Below are positions 35,492 to 45,235 of a DNA stretch of 64,000 nucleotides, one piece after another. Where the stretch lies: NCBI RefSeq assembly GCF_000016545.1, contig NC_009437.1, positions 723,501-787,500 on the forward strand, read 5' to 3'. Within the stretch, counting starts at the first letter, position 1; every line of letters starts with the position of its first letter. A program made the translations under genes and the position numbers. Below the pieces are notes generated by a model. The model had not been told where the DNA came from. It searched no databases and saw nothing but the letters and a program-made list of their open reading frames with translations. The DNA is from Caldicellulosiruptor saccharolyticus DSM 8903 (GTDB lineage: Bacteria > Bacillota > Thermoanaerobacteria > Caldicellulosiruptorales > Caldicellulosiruptoraceae).

Positions 35492-36436
35492 ATGAGAAGT
35501 GGTCAGCGCACATATTCACGCTCTGGTTTTGTAAAAGAACTTAACAAAAATTTTCCATTATTTATAATGGCACTACCTGGGGTAATTCTCCTGATTGCAT
35601 TTTCTTATCTTCCACTGTTTGGTCTTATCATCGCTTTTAAAGATGTACATTATGATGTAGGAATTTTAAAAAGTCCATGGGTTGGTTTTAAAAACTTTGA
35701 ATTTCTATTCAAAACGCCTGATGCATTTATAATTACAAGAAATACACTCTTATATAACTTAGCATTCATTGTTCTTGGTAATTTAGCTGCTATTGCAACT
35801 GCAATTGCCTTAAGTGAGATGAGAGCAAGATTTATGGCAAAGTTTTACCAGTCAGTAATGTTTTTGCCTTACTTTTTATCATGGGTTGTTGTTGCATACA
35901 TGGCGTTTGCATTCTTGAGTGTTGACCTTGGAATATTAAATACGTTGGTTTTGCCTAAACTTGGAATAGAACCGATTGCATGGTATGTTGAGCCAAAACC
36001 ATGGCCGGTGATACTTATTTTAGCAAATCTATGGAAATACACAGGATACAATGCGGTTATATATTTAGCTGCAATTACAGGAATCGATCCTGAGTACTAT
36101 GAAGCAGCGCTTATTGATGGAGCGAGCAAGTGGCAACAGATAAAACATATCACGTTTCCACTTTTGTCTCCACTGGTAGTGGTACTTGTCCTGCTTGGTA
36201 TAGGAAGAATATTTTATGCAGACTTTGGTCTCTTCTATCAGCTTCCTATGAACAGCGGTGCACTCTATGATGTTACAAACGTCATTGATACATATGTATA
36301 CAGGACATTAATGGGGATGAATGACATAGGAATGGCTTCGGCAGCAAGCTTTTACCAGTCGATAATGGGTTTTATATTAGTGTTGACTTCAAATCTAATT
36401 GTTCGACGACTTGATCCAGAAAAAGCTCTCTTTTAA
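35492..36436 (+). CDS. CUT1 sugar ABC permease, LplB-type
   Basis: A 314-residue permease with six membrane helices (first at about 22-45). The binding-protein-dependent transport motif EAALIDGASKWQQIKHI is at about residues 203-219. The N-terminal FPLFIMALPGVILLIAFSYL and a GFKNFEFLF stretch are typical of the LplB/YtcP group, which carries complex or uronic-acid oligosaccharides. The start ATG 35492 has an AAAGGGGAA ribosome site. It is followed by the partner permease (29-bp gap) and the binding protein; no ATPase gene is present, so it presumably uses a shared MsmK-like ATPase encoded elsewhere. Confidence 0.92.
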   Translation: MRSGQRTYSRSGFVKELNKNFPLFIMALPGVILLIAFSYLPLFGLIIAFKDVHYDVGILKSPWVGFKNFEFLFKTPDAFIITRNTLLYNLAFIVLGNLAAIATAIALSEMRARFMAKFYQSVMFLPYFLSWVVVAYMAFAFLSVDLGILNTLVLPKLGIEPIAWYVEPKPWPVILILANLWKYTGYNAVIYLAAITGIDPEYYEAALIDGASKWQQIKHITFPLLSPLVVVLVLLGIGRIFYADFGLFYQLPMNSGALYDVTNVIDTYVYRTLMGMNDIGMASAASFYQSIMGFILVLTSNLIVRRLDPEKALF

Positions 36437-36465
36437 CAATCAAAATAGGAAAGGCGTGAGGATTC

Positions 36466-37371
36466 ATGCATTCAAAAAGCAAATTTATGCAAATATCGAC
36501 ATCGGCAGAAGTGATATTACACATAGTGTTTTTATTAATAACTTTCTTATGCTTAGTTCCTCTTTGGGCAGTTGTTGCTATATCTCTAAGTGATGATGAG
36601 GCAATGAGACAAGTAGGCTATAGACTAATTCCAGTCAAATTTAGTGCAAAGTCATATGATTTTGTACTTGGGCAAGGGATTGCAATTGCACGTGCGTATG
36701 GTATTACAATATTTGTAACTGCGGTAGGTACACTTCTTTGTGTTGCGGTAGTTTCAATGTACGCATATGTACTGTTCAGAAAAGATTTTAAGTATAGAAA
36801 ATTCTTCACTTTCTTTGGATTTTTCACAATGTTGATTAACGCTGGACTTGTGCCGTGGTATATAGTTTGTGTAAATGTACTGCATTTGAAAAACACAATT
36901 TTTGCTCTCATCTTTCCATATGTAATGAATATGTGGTACGTCTTGATTTTTAGAACATACCTTTCAATGTCATTGCCTGACTCTATAATTGAATCAGCCA
37001 AGATTGATGGTGCCGGGGAATTTACTATATTTTTCAAAATAGTTATTCCATTAGTAAAGCCGGGACTTGCAACAATAGCACTCTTTGCAGCAATAATGTA
37101 CTGGAATGACTGGTGGCTTCCGTTTATGTTGATTGAAAAGGAAGAACTATATAACTTGCAATATTTGATGTACAGGGTTCAGCAAAAAATACAATACTTA
37201 GCAGAGATTGCTTCCAAATTAGCAATGAATCCATCTATTCCGCCTGACATACCTGCAGAATCTTCAAGAATGGCAATGGCAGTTTTGGGAATGGGTCCAA
37301 TAGTTTTAGCTTATCCATTCTTCCAGCGATACTTTGTTAAAGGTCTTACAATAGGTGCTATCAAAGGATAA
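36466..37371 (+). CDS. CUT1 sugar ABC permease, LplC/YtcP-type
   Basis: A 301-residue permease with six membrane helices and the EAA-loop IIESAKIDGAGEFTIFFKI (about residues 173-191). The C-terminus VKGLTIGAIKG is a hallmark of this subfamily. It pairs with the permease just upstream to form the translocation channel. The start ATG 36466 follows GGCGTGAGG. The binding protein gene begins about 90 bp downstream, after a hairpin. Confidence 0.92.
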   Translation: MHSKSKFMQISTSAEVILHIVFLLITFLCLVPLWAVVAISLSDDEAMRQVGYRLIPVKFSAKSYDFVLGQGIAIARAYGITIFVTAVGTLLCVAVVSMYAYVLFRKDFKYRKFFTFFGFFTMLINAGLVPWYIVCVNVLHLKNTIFALIFPYVMNMWYVLIFRTYLSMSLPDSIIESAKIDGAGEFTIFFKIVIPLVKPGLATIALFAAIMYWNDWWLPFMLIEKEELYNLQYLMYRVQQKIQYLAEIASKLAMNPSIPPDIPAESSRMAMAVLGMGPIVLAYPFFQRYFVKGLTIGAIKG

Positions 37372-37383
37372 TGCGTGGTGGAT

Positions 37384-37436
37384 ATAAGCCTCAAAAGTCT
37401 GGTTTTAACAGGCTGTGGGGCTTATAATAAAAAAAC
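37384..37436 (+). terminator. Hairpin between permease and binding-protein genes
   Basis: ATAAGCC (from 37384) pairs with GGCTTAT (to about 37427), with further pairing of CAAAAGTCTG-like and CAGGCTGTG-like inner parts; no strong T-run follows (AATAAAAAAAC). It may stabilise or partly terminate the transcript. Confidence 0.4.
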
Positions 37437-37460
37437 AAAAAGTTGGGGAGGTTGGTTTTT

Positions 37461-38963
37461 GTGAAACTCAAAAAGTTCTTTGTAGTGATGCTCATCTTAG
37501 CGTTTGCGTTGACAAGCGTGATTGGCATCGTAAGTGGCTTTGCAGCATCTTCATCTAAACTTCCTTATGTTAAACTCACATGGTATGTCATCGGTACACC
37601 ACAGAAAGACTGGGATTTGATTAACCAAAAGGTAAATGAGTACATTAAACCAAAACTCAATGCTGAAATCAAAATGACAATGTTTGACTGGGGCGAGTAC
37701 AACGACAGAATGCAGACAAAGATTGCAGCTGGTGAGCCATTTGACATCTGTTTTACAGCTATTTGGACAAACAACTACAGAACTAACGTTGCAAAAGGTG
37801 CGTTTTTACCACTCAACAAACCAGGAAATGACCTTCTTTCAAAGTATGCACCAAAGACAAAGAAGCTTTTAGGTGATGATTTTATAAAGGGTGCTTCAAT
37901 TAATGGCATTTTGTATGCAATTCCTGCAAACAAAGAAAAGGCTCATAACTGGGGATTTATTGTAAGAATGGACTTGGTAAAGAAGTATAAGCTTCAGGAC
38001 ATGTTCAAAAAAGTTAAGAAGTTAGAAGATTTAGAGCCATATCTGAAGGTTATTAAGCAAAAAGAGCCGGGAGTATATCCATTAGGAGCATATGCAGGTG
38101 AGTCTCCAAGATTCTTGCTTGACTGGGATAAGGTTGTAGATGATGATGTTCCTGTTTCACTCTATCCAAATAACAAGAGTACAAAGATAGTAAATGAACT
38201 TGAACAGCCAAATACAAAAGCTCTCTTTAAGACAGTAAGAAAGTATTACTTGGCAGGTTACATCAGAAAAGACGCAGCTCAGGTTACAGACTGGATGTCA
38301 GATTTGAAGGCAGGAAAGGTATTTGTAATGCCACAGTCTTTAAAACCTGGTAAAGATGCTGAAATGTCAATCTCAACAGGATATGAGTGGAAGCAGATTG
38401 ACATCACACCACCTGTGATGTCTACAAGAGAGAGTATTGGCTCAATGCAGGCAATAAATGCAAAATCTAAGAATCCTGAAAGAGCACTCATGTTCTTAGA
38501 GCTCTTCAACACAGACAAGTATCTAAACAACTTAGTAAACTTTGGTATCGAAGGACAGCACTACGTATTCAAAGATAAAAAGAAAGGTATTATTGCTCCT
38601 GGTCCAAAAGCAAAGGACTACAGCCCAGGTCTTGGTTGGATGTTTGGTAACCAGTTTATAAACTACATCTACGAGAATGAAGACCCGAACAAGTGGAAGA
38701 ACTTTGAAGAGTATAACAAGAAAGCACTGCCACTTTTGAGCCTTGGGTTTAACTTTGATGACTCAAAGGTTAAGACTCAAGTTGCTGCATGCAAGAGTGT
38801 ATGGAAACAGTACATTCCACTTCTTGAGACAGGTTCTGTTGACCCAGATAAGTATATACCACAGGCAATCCAGAAGTTTAAGCAAGCTGGGGTTGACATT
38901 ATAATAAAAGAAGCTCAGAAACAATATGATGAGTTCTTAAAGAAGACTGGAAGAAAGAAATAA
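37461..38963 (+). CDS. Sugar ABC transporter substrate-binding protein (LplA-type, large)
   Basis: A 500-residue secreted binding protein. The signal sequence (about residues 1-29) ends in GFAASS without a lipobox Cys. The mature part is a two-lobed CUT1 type with early LPYVKLTWYVIGTPQKDW and a FDWGEYNDRMQTKIAAGEPFD region (read in two parts). The start is GTG 37461 with GGGGAGG upstream. It is encoded after its two permeases, the reverse of the usual order, and a perfect 17-bp terminator follows. The substrate is unknown; next to the GH5 enzyme a beta-glucan or hetero-oligosaccharide is plausible. Confidence 0.9.
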   Translation: MKLKKFFVVMLILAFALTSVIGIVSGFAASSSKLPYVKLTWYVIGTPQKDWDLINQKVNEYIKPKLNAEIKMTMFDWGEYNDRMQTKIAAGEPFDICFTAIWTNNYRTNVAKGAFLPLNKPGNDLLSKYAPKTKKLLGDDFIKGASINGILYAIPANKEKAHNWGFIVRMDLVKKYKLQDMFKKVKKLEDLEPYLKVIKQKEPGVYPLGAYAGESPRFLLDWDKVVDDDVPVSLYPNNKSTKIVNELEQPNTKALFKTVRKYYLAGYIRKDAAQVTDWMSDLKAGKVFVMPQSLKPGKDAEMSISTGYEWKQIDITPPVMSTRESIGSMQAINAKSKNPERALMFLELFNTDKYLNNLVNFGIEGQHYVFKDKKKGIIAPGPKAKDYSPGLGWMFGNQFINYIYENEDPNKWKNFEEYNKKALPLLSLGFNFDDSKVKTQVAACKSVWKQYIPLLETGSVDPDKYIPQAIQKFKQAGVDIIIKEAQKQYDEFLKKTGRKK

Positions 38964-38973
38964 AAAAATATAG

Positions 38974-39022
38974 ACAAACGGGATACCAATAGTCAGTTTT
39001 ATATTGGTATCCCGTTTGTTAC
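38974..39022 (+). terminator. Strong terminator, 17-bp perfect stem
   Basis: ACAAACGGGATACCAAT (38974-38990) pairs with ATTGGTATCCCGTTTGT (39003-39019). It separates the transporter from the sensing genes. Confidence 0.85.
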
Positions 39023-39124
39023 TAATATTAGTCAATTAATTAAATTGATTGGAGTATGAAAGATAAGGTAAAATATAATTAAAAATGTAGTTATTCAAGC
39101 AAGAGTGTAAGGTTGGGATTTTTA

Positions 39125-40456
39125 ATGTTTAGTAAAAAGAAGATAGCTTACTTTAGCTTTTTCATACCGCTAATAACTACCATTACAATAATATTGATGC
39201 TAATTTTGAATACACAAAAAAACATTCAAGAAAACATAATGATTGCCAATGATGAAACAAATATTAAAACTGAGCTGAGATTTATTAGTTCATGGGGGGG
39301 TGTTGACCCTTATGCTGACACACTTTCATTTATTTTGAATAAGTTCCAAGAAGAGAATAAGGATATTATGGTTGTTAATGAGTCTTTATTTGGTGATGAT
39401 TTTTTGATAAAACTCCAAACTGATTTTGCTTCAGGAAATTCTCCTGATGTCTTTGGTCTTTTCCCAGGATCTGTTAGGGATATATTGATTAAAAACAATA
39501 AAGTTGCTGAATTAACAGATGTGCTAAAAAGTGATAGAAAGTGGTACGAAGGTTTTTATCCTAATATGTGGAAATATGTTATGTGGAATGGGAAAATTTA
39601 TGGACTCCCATTTGAGACAATTGTTGAGTGTCTTTTTGTAAACAAGGACATATTTGAAAAATATCATTTGAAAGTACCTCAAAATTTTACTCAGCTCAAG
39701 GATGTGTCTAAAAAACTCAGGGCCAAAGGGATCATTCCCATTGCTTTCAATGCTCAGCCAGAAGGTACGTACATATATCAAAACTTAGTAGTTGCAATTG
39801 GGACAAAGCAAGAAGTGGAAAACCCTTTAAAAGGTCATAAGATATCACCATCTTACATAAAAGCGCTGGATTACTTAAAAGAGCTCTACAAAATAGGAGC
39901 GTTTCCTGATAATTACTATACTCTTACTAGCAAACAGCGAAATGATTTATTTTTATCCAAAAAGGCAGCTATGATTGTTCAAGGGTCTTGGTTTATTCCA
40001 AAATGTGATCCAAAAACAGTTGATATATATTTTTTCCCTCAGGTAATATCAGGTGGCAAGAGACAGCTAATTTATGGGCTTGGTGGAGGAACATTTTATA
40101 TGAGCGCATCTTGCTGGAAAGACCCCAAAAAGAGGGATGCAGCAATAAGACTTTTAAAATATCTCACCTCAGAAAAAACAGCAAGAATCTTTGTTGAGAG
40201 GACGGGACTTATTCCAAACGTGAAAATAACAAATCCACCAAAAATTACAAATCCACTCAGAGCAAAGGCTGAAGGGCTTATTAAAGATGCAGAAGTGCTT
40301 GTTTCACCGCCTGACCATTTTATTGATAGGACTATTTGGGACGAGGTTGTTACTAAAAACATTCCTTATGTTCTAAATGACAAAATTACGCCTGAGCAGT
40401 TTTGGGCAAAAGCTATTTTGGCATGGGAAGAGAATATGAAAAAATTGGGTGAATAA
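39125..40456 (+). CDS. Membrane-tethered sugar-binding protein (CUT1 SBP-like), probable co-sensor
   Basis: A 443-residue extracellular solute-binding-protein fold with an N-terminal hydrophobic segment (residues 6-27) that lacks a clear cleavage site and lipobox Cys, so it is probably a membrane anchor. Mature features include FASGNSPDVFGLFPGS, MWKYVMWNGKIYGLPFE and VQGSWFIP, typical of CUT1 binding proteins. No permease genes follow it. Instead the sensor kinase starts 3 bp after its stop and the response regulator follows, so it probably presents a sugar to the kinase rather than to a transporter. The start is ATG 39125 after a GGTTGGGA stretch. It could also serve the Lpl-type transporter upstream. 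Confidence 0.85.
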   Translation: MFSKKKIAYFSFFIPLITTITIILMLILNTQKNIQENIMIANDETNIKTELRFISSWGGVDPYADTLSFILNKFQEENKDIMVVNESLFGDDFLIKLQTDFASGNSPDVFGLFPGSVRDILIKNNKVAELTDVLKSDRKWYEGFYPNMWKYVMWNGKIYGLPFETIVECLFVNKDIFEKYHLKVPQNFTQLKDVSKKLRAKGIIPIAFNAQPEGTYIYQNLVVAIGTKQEVENPLKGHKISPSYIKALDYLKELYKIGAFPDNYYTLTSKQRNDLFLSKKAAMIVQGSWFIPKCDPKTVDIYFFPQVISGGKRQLIYGLGGGTFYMSASCWKDPKKRDAAIRLLKYLTSEKTARIFVERTGLIPNVKITNPPKITNPLRAKAEGLIKDAEVLVSPPDHFIDRTIWDEVVTKNIPYVLNDKITPEQFWAKAILAWEENMKKLGE

Positions 40457-40458
40457 GT

Positions 40459-42291
40459 ATGGGAAAAAGTAAAGGAATTTTGGATAGGTTTTTAAAATAT
40501 TACAGAAGCATTTCAATAGACAAGAAATTTTTGGCAGTTGCATATATCCAAATCTTTATTCCAATAATACTGATAGGTGTTGTAAGCTTTAGAATTTCTT
40601 CCGACCTGATTTTCGAAAAGTATATTGGTTACACCTCTGATGTTATAAAAACTGCAAGATTGAGAATTGTTGATAAAATAAATGAATTAAATCTGATTAC
40701 CCAAGATGTATTGTATCAAAGTGAGTTATATAATGTACTTGAAAAAGCCCAAAGAAAAATTGACTATTACGACGATGTTGCCTCATTTACGAATAAACTT
40801 AGAAAGATAATCTTAGGACATCGTGATATTCAATCTATTGGAATTTTTACAAAAGACAAGAAACTGTGTATAGTTGACAACACATCTCAGAAAAAGGGGC
40901 TTGATGAGATTGTACCACTGGCCATTACATTTGAGAGACTCTACCGTATAGCATCAAACGGCGATGGAAAACCCGTATGGTATGTTGCAAATATCGATGG
41001 TGAAAACGAAAATAACCCAGCTGTTCTTATTGTAAGGCTCATTAATAATCCTAGGACGTTAAAATTTCAAGGAATTTTAGCAATTATGGTAAATAGCGAA
41101 CTGTTTACCAAGACATTTTCAGAGCTTGTTGCAGAAAAAAGTCAAGCAATTTCGCTCATTGGTCAAAACACCTTCGTTTGTACAAAAGGACAGCTCAACA
41201 AACAAGAGGTTATGAAGCTTACCGATAGTATAAAAAACGAAAATGGCGTTGTTACATATACCTCGAAAGAGTCTATTGTAAATGTCTTGCCGATAAAAGA
41301 AGTAAATTGGTATATTGTAACATCAATACCTGTAAAAGTTCTTTTTAGAGATATAGATAAACTTCGCATATGGTTAATTATCCTTTGCTTTTTGTCTTTC
41401 ATGATAACGTCTGCTACAGCTCTTTTACTCTCTATGGATTTTTTAAAGCCAATCTCGGCTATTGTTGAGGCAACAAAAAAAGTAAGAAGTGGGGAGTATA
41501 CTACAATAAATGACCTTGAGCGAAAAGATGAGCTTGGGCTTTTAATTGAGAACTTCAATAGCATGGTACAGAAGATAAATCATCTTATAAATTCTATCTA
41601 CAAAGAGCAAATAACGAGAAAAGAAGCTGAAATAAAAGCGCTGCAGAGTCAGCTCAATCCTCATTTTTTATTTAACATATTAGAATCAATTAACTGGCTT
41701 GCGCAGCTAAACGGGGTATCTCAAATTAGTGATGTTGTGATAGCCCTCTCAAGACTTTTAGAGGTGAATTTGAAAGAAGAAAAATTCTTGCCTCTTGAAG
41801 AGGAGCTAAAATACATAACTTCGTATATTTCTATTTTAAAGATAAACTTTGGAGAGGAAAATCTGAAACTTGAGATTGACGCAGACAAAAAGGCTTTAAA
41901 GTTTAGAATTCCAAAACTCTTAATTCAACCGCTTGTAGAAAACTCTGTTTTTCATGGGATAAGACCAAAAGGGAGAGGCAAGATTTTTATTGGATGTTAT
42001 GTGTTTGATGAAAAGCTCAACATAATTGTGAAAGACGACGGGATAGGGATGAATCCAGAAAAATTAAATAAAATTCGTGATGGTCTTGCAAATGAGCTTG
42101 AGTTTGACCAAGAAGAAAAATCATACACAAGAATTGGACTTCTGAATGTTGTAAAGAGATTAAAATTGATATATGGTAGTAATGCTCACTTTTCAATCGA
42201 AAGTGTGCCTAATAAGGGCACCACAATAAAGATAGAAATTTTGGTTGAGGCAATAGAAAAAGTCTATGAAGATAACTTAGAATACTTGTAA
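40459..42291 (+). CDS. Sensor histidine kinase, YesM/LytS-type
   Basis: A 610-residue membrane kinase. A first helix is at about 28-48, an extracellular Cache-like sensor domain follows (about 50-290), then a second helix at about 298-320, HAMP (about 322-375), a His-kinase domain with H402 in LNPHFLFN, and an ATPase domain with VENSVFHGI and DDGIGM (about 495-530). The LNPHFLFN context is the YesM family type, which pairs with AraC-type regulators controlling sugar uptake. Its start lies 3 bp after the tethered binding protein gene, and the regulator gene follows 17 bp later, so all three are one operon. Confidence 0.93.
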   Translation: MGKSKGILDRFLKYYRSISIDKKFLAVAYIQIFIPIILIGVVSFRISSDLIFEKYIGYTSDVIKTARLRIVDKINELNLITQDVLYQSELYNVLEKAQRKIDYYDDVASFTNKLRKIILGHRDIQSIGIFTKDKKLCIVDNTSQKKGLDEIVPLAITFERLYRIASNGDGKPVWYVANIDGENENNPAVLIVRLINNPRTLKFQGILAIMVNSELFTKTFSELVAEKSQAISLIGQNTFVCTKGQLNKQEVMKLTDSIKNENGVVTYTSKESIVNVLPIKEVNWYIVTSIPVKVLFRDIDKLRIWLIILCFLSFMITSATALLLSMDFLKPISAIVEATKKVRSGEYTTINDLERKDELGLLIENFNSMVQKINHLINSIYKEQITRKEAEIKALQSQLNPHFLFNILESINWLAQLNGVSQISDVVIALSRLLEVNLKEEKFLPLEEELKYITSYISILKINFGEENLKLEIDADKKALKFRIPKLLIQPLVENSVFHGIRPKGRGKIFIGCYVFDEKLNIIVKDDGIGMNPEKLNKIRDGLANELEFDQEEKSYTRIGLLNVVKRLKLIYGSNAHFSIESVPNKGTTIKIEILVEAIEKVYEDNLEYL

Positions 42292-42308
42292 AGAGGGGTA
42301 ATTTAAAG

Positions 42309-43949
42309 ATGTACAAGATTTTAATCGTTGATGATGATATGCTTATAAGAAAGGGAATTAGAAATGTAATTAGATGGAAAGATTTTGACTGTGAGATCTG
42401 TGCCGAAGCTTCAACTGGCGAGGAGGCCTTAGAGCTTATTAAAAAGTTTACGCCTGACATAGTCATTACAGACATCAGAATGCCTAACATGGATGGGATT
42501 GAGCTAATTGAGAGAATAAAGGCCATTTTGCCTCAGTGCAAGATTATTATTCTCACGGCTTACAGAGAATTTGAATATGCTCAAAGAGCCATAAAATTTG
42601 GGGCATTTGATTTTTTGCTAAAGCCAACAAAGGTGGAAGATATAATAAATGTTGTTCAAAAAGCTATTGCCGAGATAAATAAAGAAAAAACAATGATAGA
42701 AGAACTTGAGAAGATAAATAGACTTTTACAAGAGAAATTGCCAATTTTGAGAGAAAACTTTTTGTTCAATGTCATATTTGAGATGATTACAAATGAAGAT
42801 GAAATTGTCCAGATGGCAGAAGTATACAAAATTGATATAAAGAACTTTGTCATGATTTTGGCAGAATGTGGAATAAAAGAAGAAAACGAAAAACCAAATA
42901 GTCATTTGTATCTTTTGGGTGTTTCTAATATACTGAATGATTTTATTGATAAAGATTGTTCTATATATACAATATACCTAAACAATTCTCAAGCAGTCTA
43001 TGTTGTAAGTTTTGAATGTGAACCTTCTAAAAAAGAGGAGTTAGAGTTTTTTGAACTTTTAAAACAACTCAAAAAAGCAGCTATTGAATGTTTTAACATA
43101 GATCTGACATTAGTTGTCAGTACATGGGGTTACGGTATTGTAGAGCTTCCAAACAAATTCAAAGAGTGCATTGATGCTATTAACTACAAGTTTTACTTTG
43201 ACAATGAAGACATAATATATTACAAGGACCTTTCACATCTTTTTGTGTATGTTGATGATAAAAAATTAAAATATTTGAAAAATGAAATTATTTCAAATGT
43301 AAGATATGGCAATATTTCAAATATAGATATACTATTATCAGAACTTGAAGAAACATTAAAAAAATCAAAGGCTGACAAACAATATATATTCAATCTATAT
43401 TATCTTATGTTAATTGAGATCAACATGATAAAAGCTCAGGTTTTGTCAAGCTCAAGCCAATATGAACAAGAAGACAAGCTGCAAGACATTGAGTTTTTGA
43501 GTGAGATTTTAAAGTGTAAAAGTATTTCTGAGCTAAATGGTGTACTTAAAATGTCAATCCAAAAGACAATCGAGGAGGTACAGAAGCACAACCAGAGCAA
43601 GATGGGCAGCTTAATTAAAAAGGTGATTGAATACATTAAGGCAAATTACTCTTACAATGAAATATCACTTTCTGAGATTTCGGAAAAGTTCTTTGTAAGT
43701 CCATCATATTTAAGTAGACTATTCAAAAAGGAAACAGGAAAGAATCTTTCTGATTTTATAAATGAATACAGAATTGAGAAGGCTAAAGAGCTTCTTGCAA
43801 CAACTGATTTAAAAACATATGAGGTGGCTGATAAAGTTGGCATCCCGGACCCTCACTATTTTTCGAGGATATTTAAGCGATATACAGGTTATAGCCCCTC
43901 TGAGTACAAAGAAATAGTAAAGTTTAAGAATGTAAGGTTGAATGGATAG
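42309..43949 (+). CDS. AraC-type response regulator, YesN-like
   Basis: A 546-residue regulator. The receiver domain (residues 1-120) has the phosphoacceptor D55 in VITDIRMPNMDG, the acidic pair DDD near residue 8 and a K at about 105 (LKPTK). A long middle region (about 130-430) separates it from the C-terminal AraC DNA-binding domain (about 440-540) with FFVSPSYLSRLFKKETGKNL and PHYFSRIFKRYTGYSPSEY. It likely activates the neighbouring sugar transporter and/or cellulase genes when phosphorylated by the kinase just upstream. Start ATG 42309 follows AGAGGGGTAA. Confidence 0.93.
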   Translation: MYKILIVDDDMLIRKGIRNVIRWKDFDCEICAEASTGEEALELIKKFTPDIVITDIRMPNMDGIELIERIKAILPQCKIIILTAYREFEYAQRAIKFGAFDFLLKPTKVEDIINVVQKAIAEINKEKTMIEELEKINRLLQEKLPILRENFLFNVIFEMITNEDEIVQMAEVYKIDIKNFVMILAECGIKEENEKPNSHLYLLGVSNILNDFIDKDCSIYTIYLNNSQAVYVVSFECEPSKKEELEFFELLKQLKKAAIECFNIDLTLVVSTWGYGIVELPNKFKECIDAINYKFYFDNEDIIYYKDLSHLFVYVDDKKLKYLKNEIISNVRYGNISNIDILLSELEETLKKSKADKQYIFNLYYLMLIEINMIKAQVLSSSSQYEQEDKLQDIEFLSEILKCKSISELNGVLKMSIQKTIEEVQKHNQSKMGSLIKKVIEYIKANYSYNEISLSEISEKFFVSPSYLSRLFKKETGKNLSDFINEYRIEKAKELLATTDLKTYEVADKVGIPDPHYFSRIFKRYTGYSPSEYKEIVKFKNVRLNG

Positions 43950-43952
43950 AAA

Positions 43953-43990
43953 AATGGGGCAACAGCTTTTGATATTGAGCTGGCCCCAGG
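43953..43990. terminator. Hairpin between convergent regulator and MFS genes
   Basis: GGGGC (43956-43960) and CAGCT (43963-43967) pair with AGCTG (43978-43982) and GCCCC (43983-43987). No strong T-run on the plus strand; it may serve both directions. Confidence 0.5.
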
Positions 43991-44014
43991 TCATCAATTT
44001 TCGATTAACCATTT

Positions 44015-45235
44015 TTAGTCGCTTTTTAAGCTAAGCACTTTCAAAAGAGATATAGAAGCGATAATTGCAAGGACTGCACCAAATATAAACGGTGCGGAAG
44101 GTGAGATGTATTGCCACAAAAACCCAGCTATCAAACTTGCAGGAAATGCAAATATTCCAACAGCTCCATTATAAAGTCCATAAGCGGTTCCTCTTTTTTC
44201 AGGTTCTACTAAGTCGGCAACAAGTGCCTTTTCAACCCCTTCTGTCAGTCCATAGTAGAGACCATATAGAATGTACAGGATGACTATTTGGTATGTCTTT
44301 GTTGCAAGGCCGAAACCAAAGTAAATCAGAGCATACACAATCCAGCCAGCAACAATTAAATGTTGACGTTTTATTCTATCTGAAAGAAGTCCTGCTGGAT
44401 AGGCACTGATTGTGGTGATAAAGTTAAATGCCGCTAACATCAAAAATATCTCTAAGATACTCAAACCTCTGTTTTGAGCTTGAAGTATCAAAAACGCATC
44501 TGAAGAGTTACCAAGTGTAAAAATTGCAATTGTGAGAAGATACAGCTTAAATCTTTTGTTAAAACCTTTTAAAGAGAGGTTCACTTTGTTTGCACTGCTG
44601 CTTCCATTTTTAACATCTACAGCAAATGCAACTATGAGAAAAAGAGCAATAAATACTGGGAAGATTGAAATTAAAACTAAAATCTTAAATAGATGATCTG
44701 TGAGTTTAATGGCATTTTTTGAAGAAAAATAGATAACTACAGAACCTACCAAAAGAGCCAGGATTGCACCTGCCGGGTCCATTGCTCTATTAAAACCAAA
44801 CGCCTTTCCAAGCTCTTCTTTTTTTGTGGTGTTTGCAATTAGTGCATCTCTAGGAGATGTTCTAATACCCTTGCCTACTCTGTCGAGAAACCTTATTATC
44901 AGCACAAACACCCAGTTGTTTGCGAAGTACAAAAGCGGTTTTGAAATTGCAGAAAGGCCATAGCCCAAAGTGACAAGCCATTTTCGCTGATTTAACTTGT
45001 CAGAAAGATACCCTGAAAAGATTTTTAAAATTGTTGCGGTTGAGTCTGCCACTCCTTCTATAAGCCCTATAATAGATGTTTTTGTGTTCAGAACATTTTT
45101 CAAAAAAAGGGGAAGTGCTCTTATTGTCAGCTCACTTGAAAAGTCGTTTAAAAAGCTCACAAAACCAAATATAAACGCATTCCACGGTATACCAAAGACT
45201 TTCTTTTCCTGAATTTTTGAATTCTTATTATTCAT
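44015..45235 (-). CDS. MFS transporter
   Basis: A 406-residue major-facilitator permease with about 12 membrane segments. The motif-A-like loop GYLSDKLNQRKW (about 75-86) and RGVGKGIRTSPRDALI-like RVGKGIRTSPRDALIA (about 118-133) mark a subgroup often annotated as sugar or drug MFS permeases; the substrate is unknown. The start chosen is ATG 45235, with AAGGAG about 9 bp upstream. It overlaps the stop of the HTH gene by 8 bp, so translation is coupled. An ATG eight codons further upstream lacks that spacing. Confidence 0.88.
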   Translation of the reverse strand: MNNKNSKIQEKKVFGIPWNAFIFGFVSFLNDFSSELTIRALPLFLKNVLNTKTSIIGLIEGVADSTATILKIFSGYLSDKLNQRKWLVTLGYGLSAISKPLLYFANNWVFVLIIRFLDRVGKGIRTSPRDALIANTTKKEELGKAFGFNRAMDPAGAILALLVGSVVIYFSSKNAIKLTDHLFKILVLISIFPVFIALFLIVAFAVDVKNGSSSANKVNLSLKGFNKRFKLYLLTIAIFTLGNSSDAFLILQAQNRGLSILEIFLMLAAFNFITTISAYPAGLLSDRIKRQHLIVAGWIVYALIYFGFGLATKTYQIVILYILYGLYYGLTEGVEKALVADLVEPEKRGTAYGLYNGAVGIFAFPASLIAGFLWQYISPSAPFIFGAVLAIIASISLLKVLSLKSD

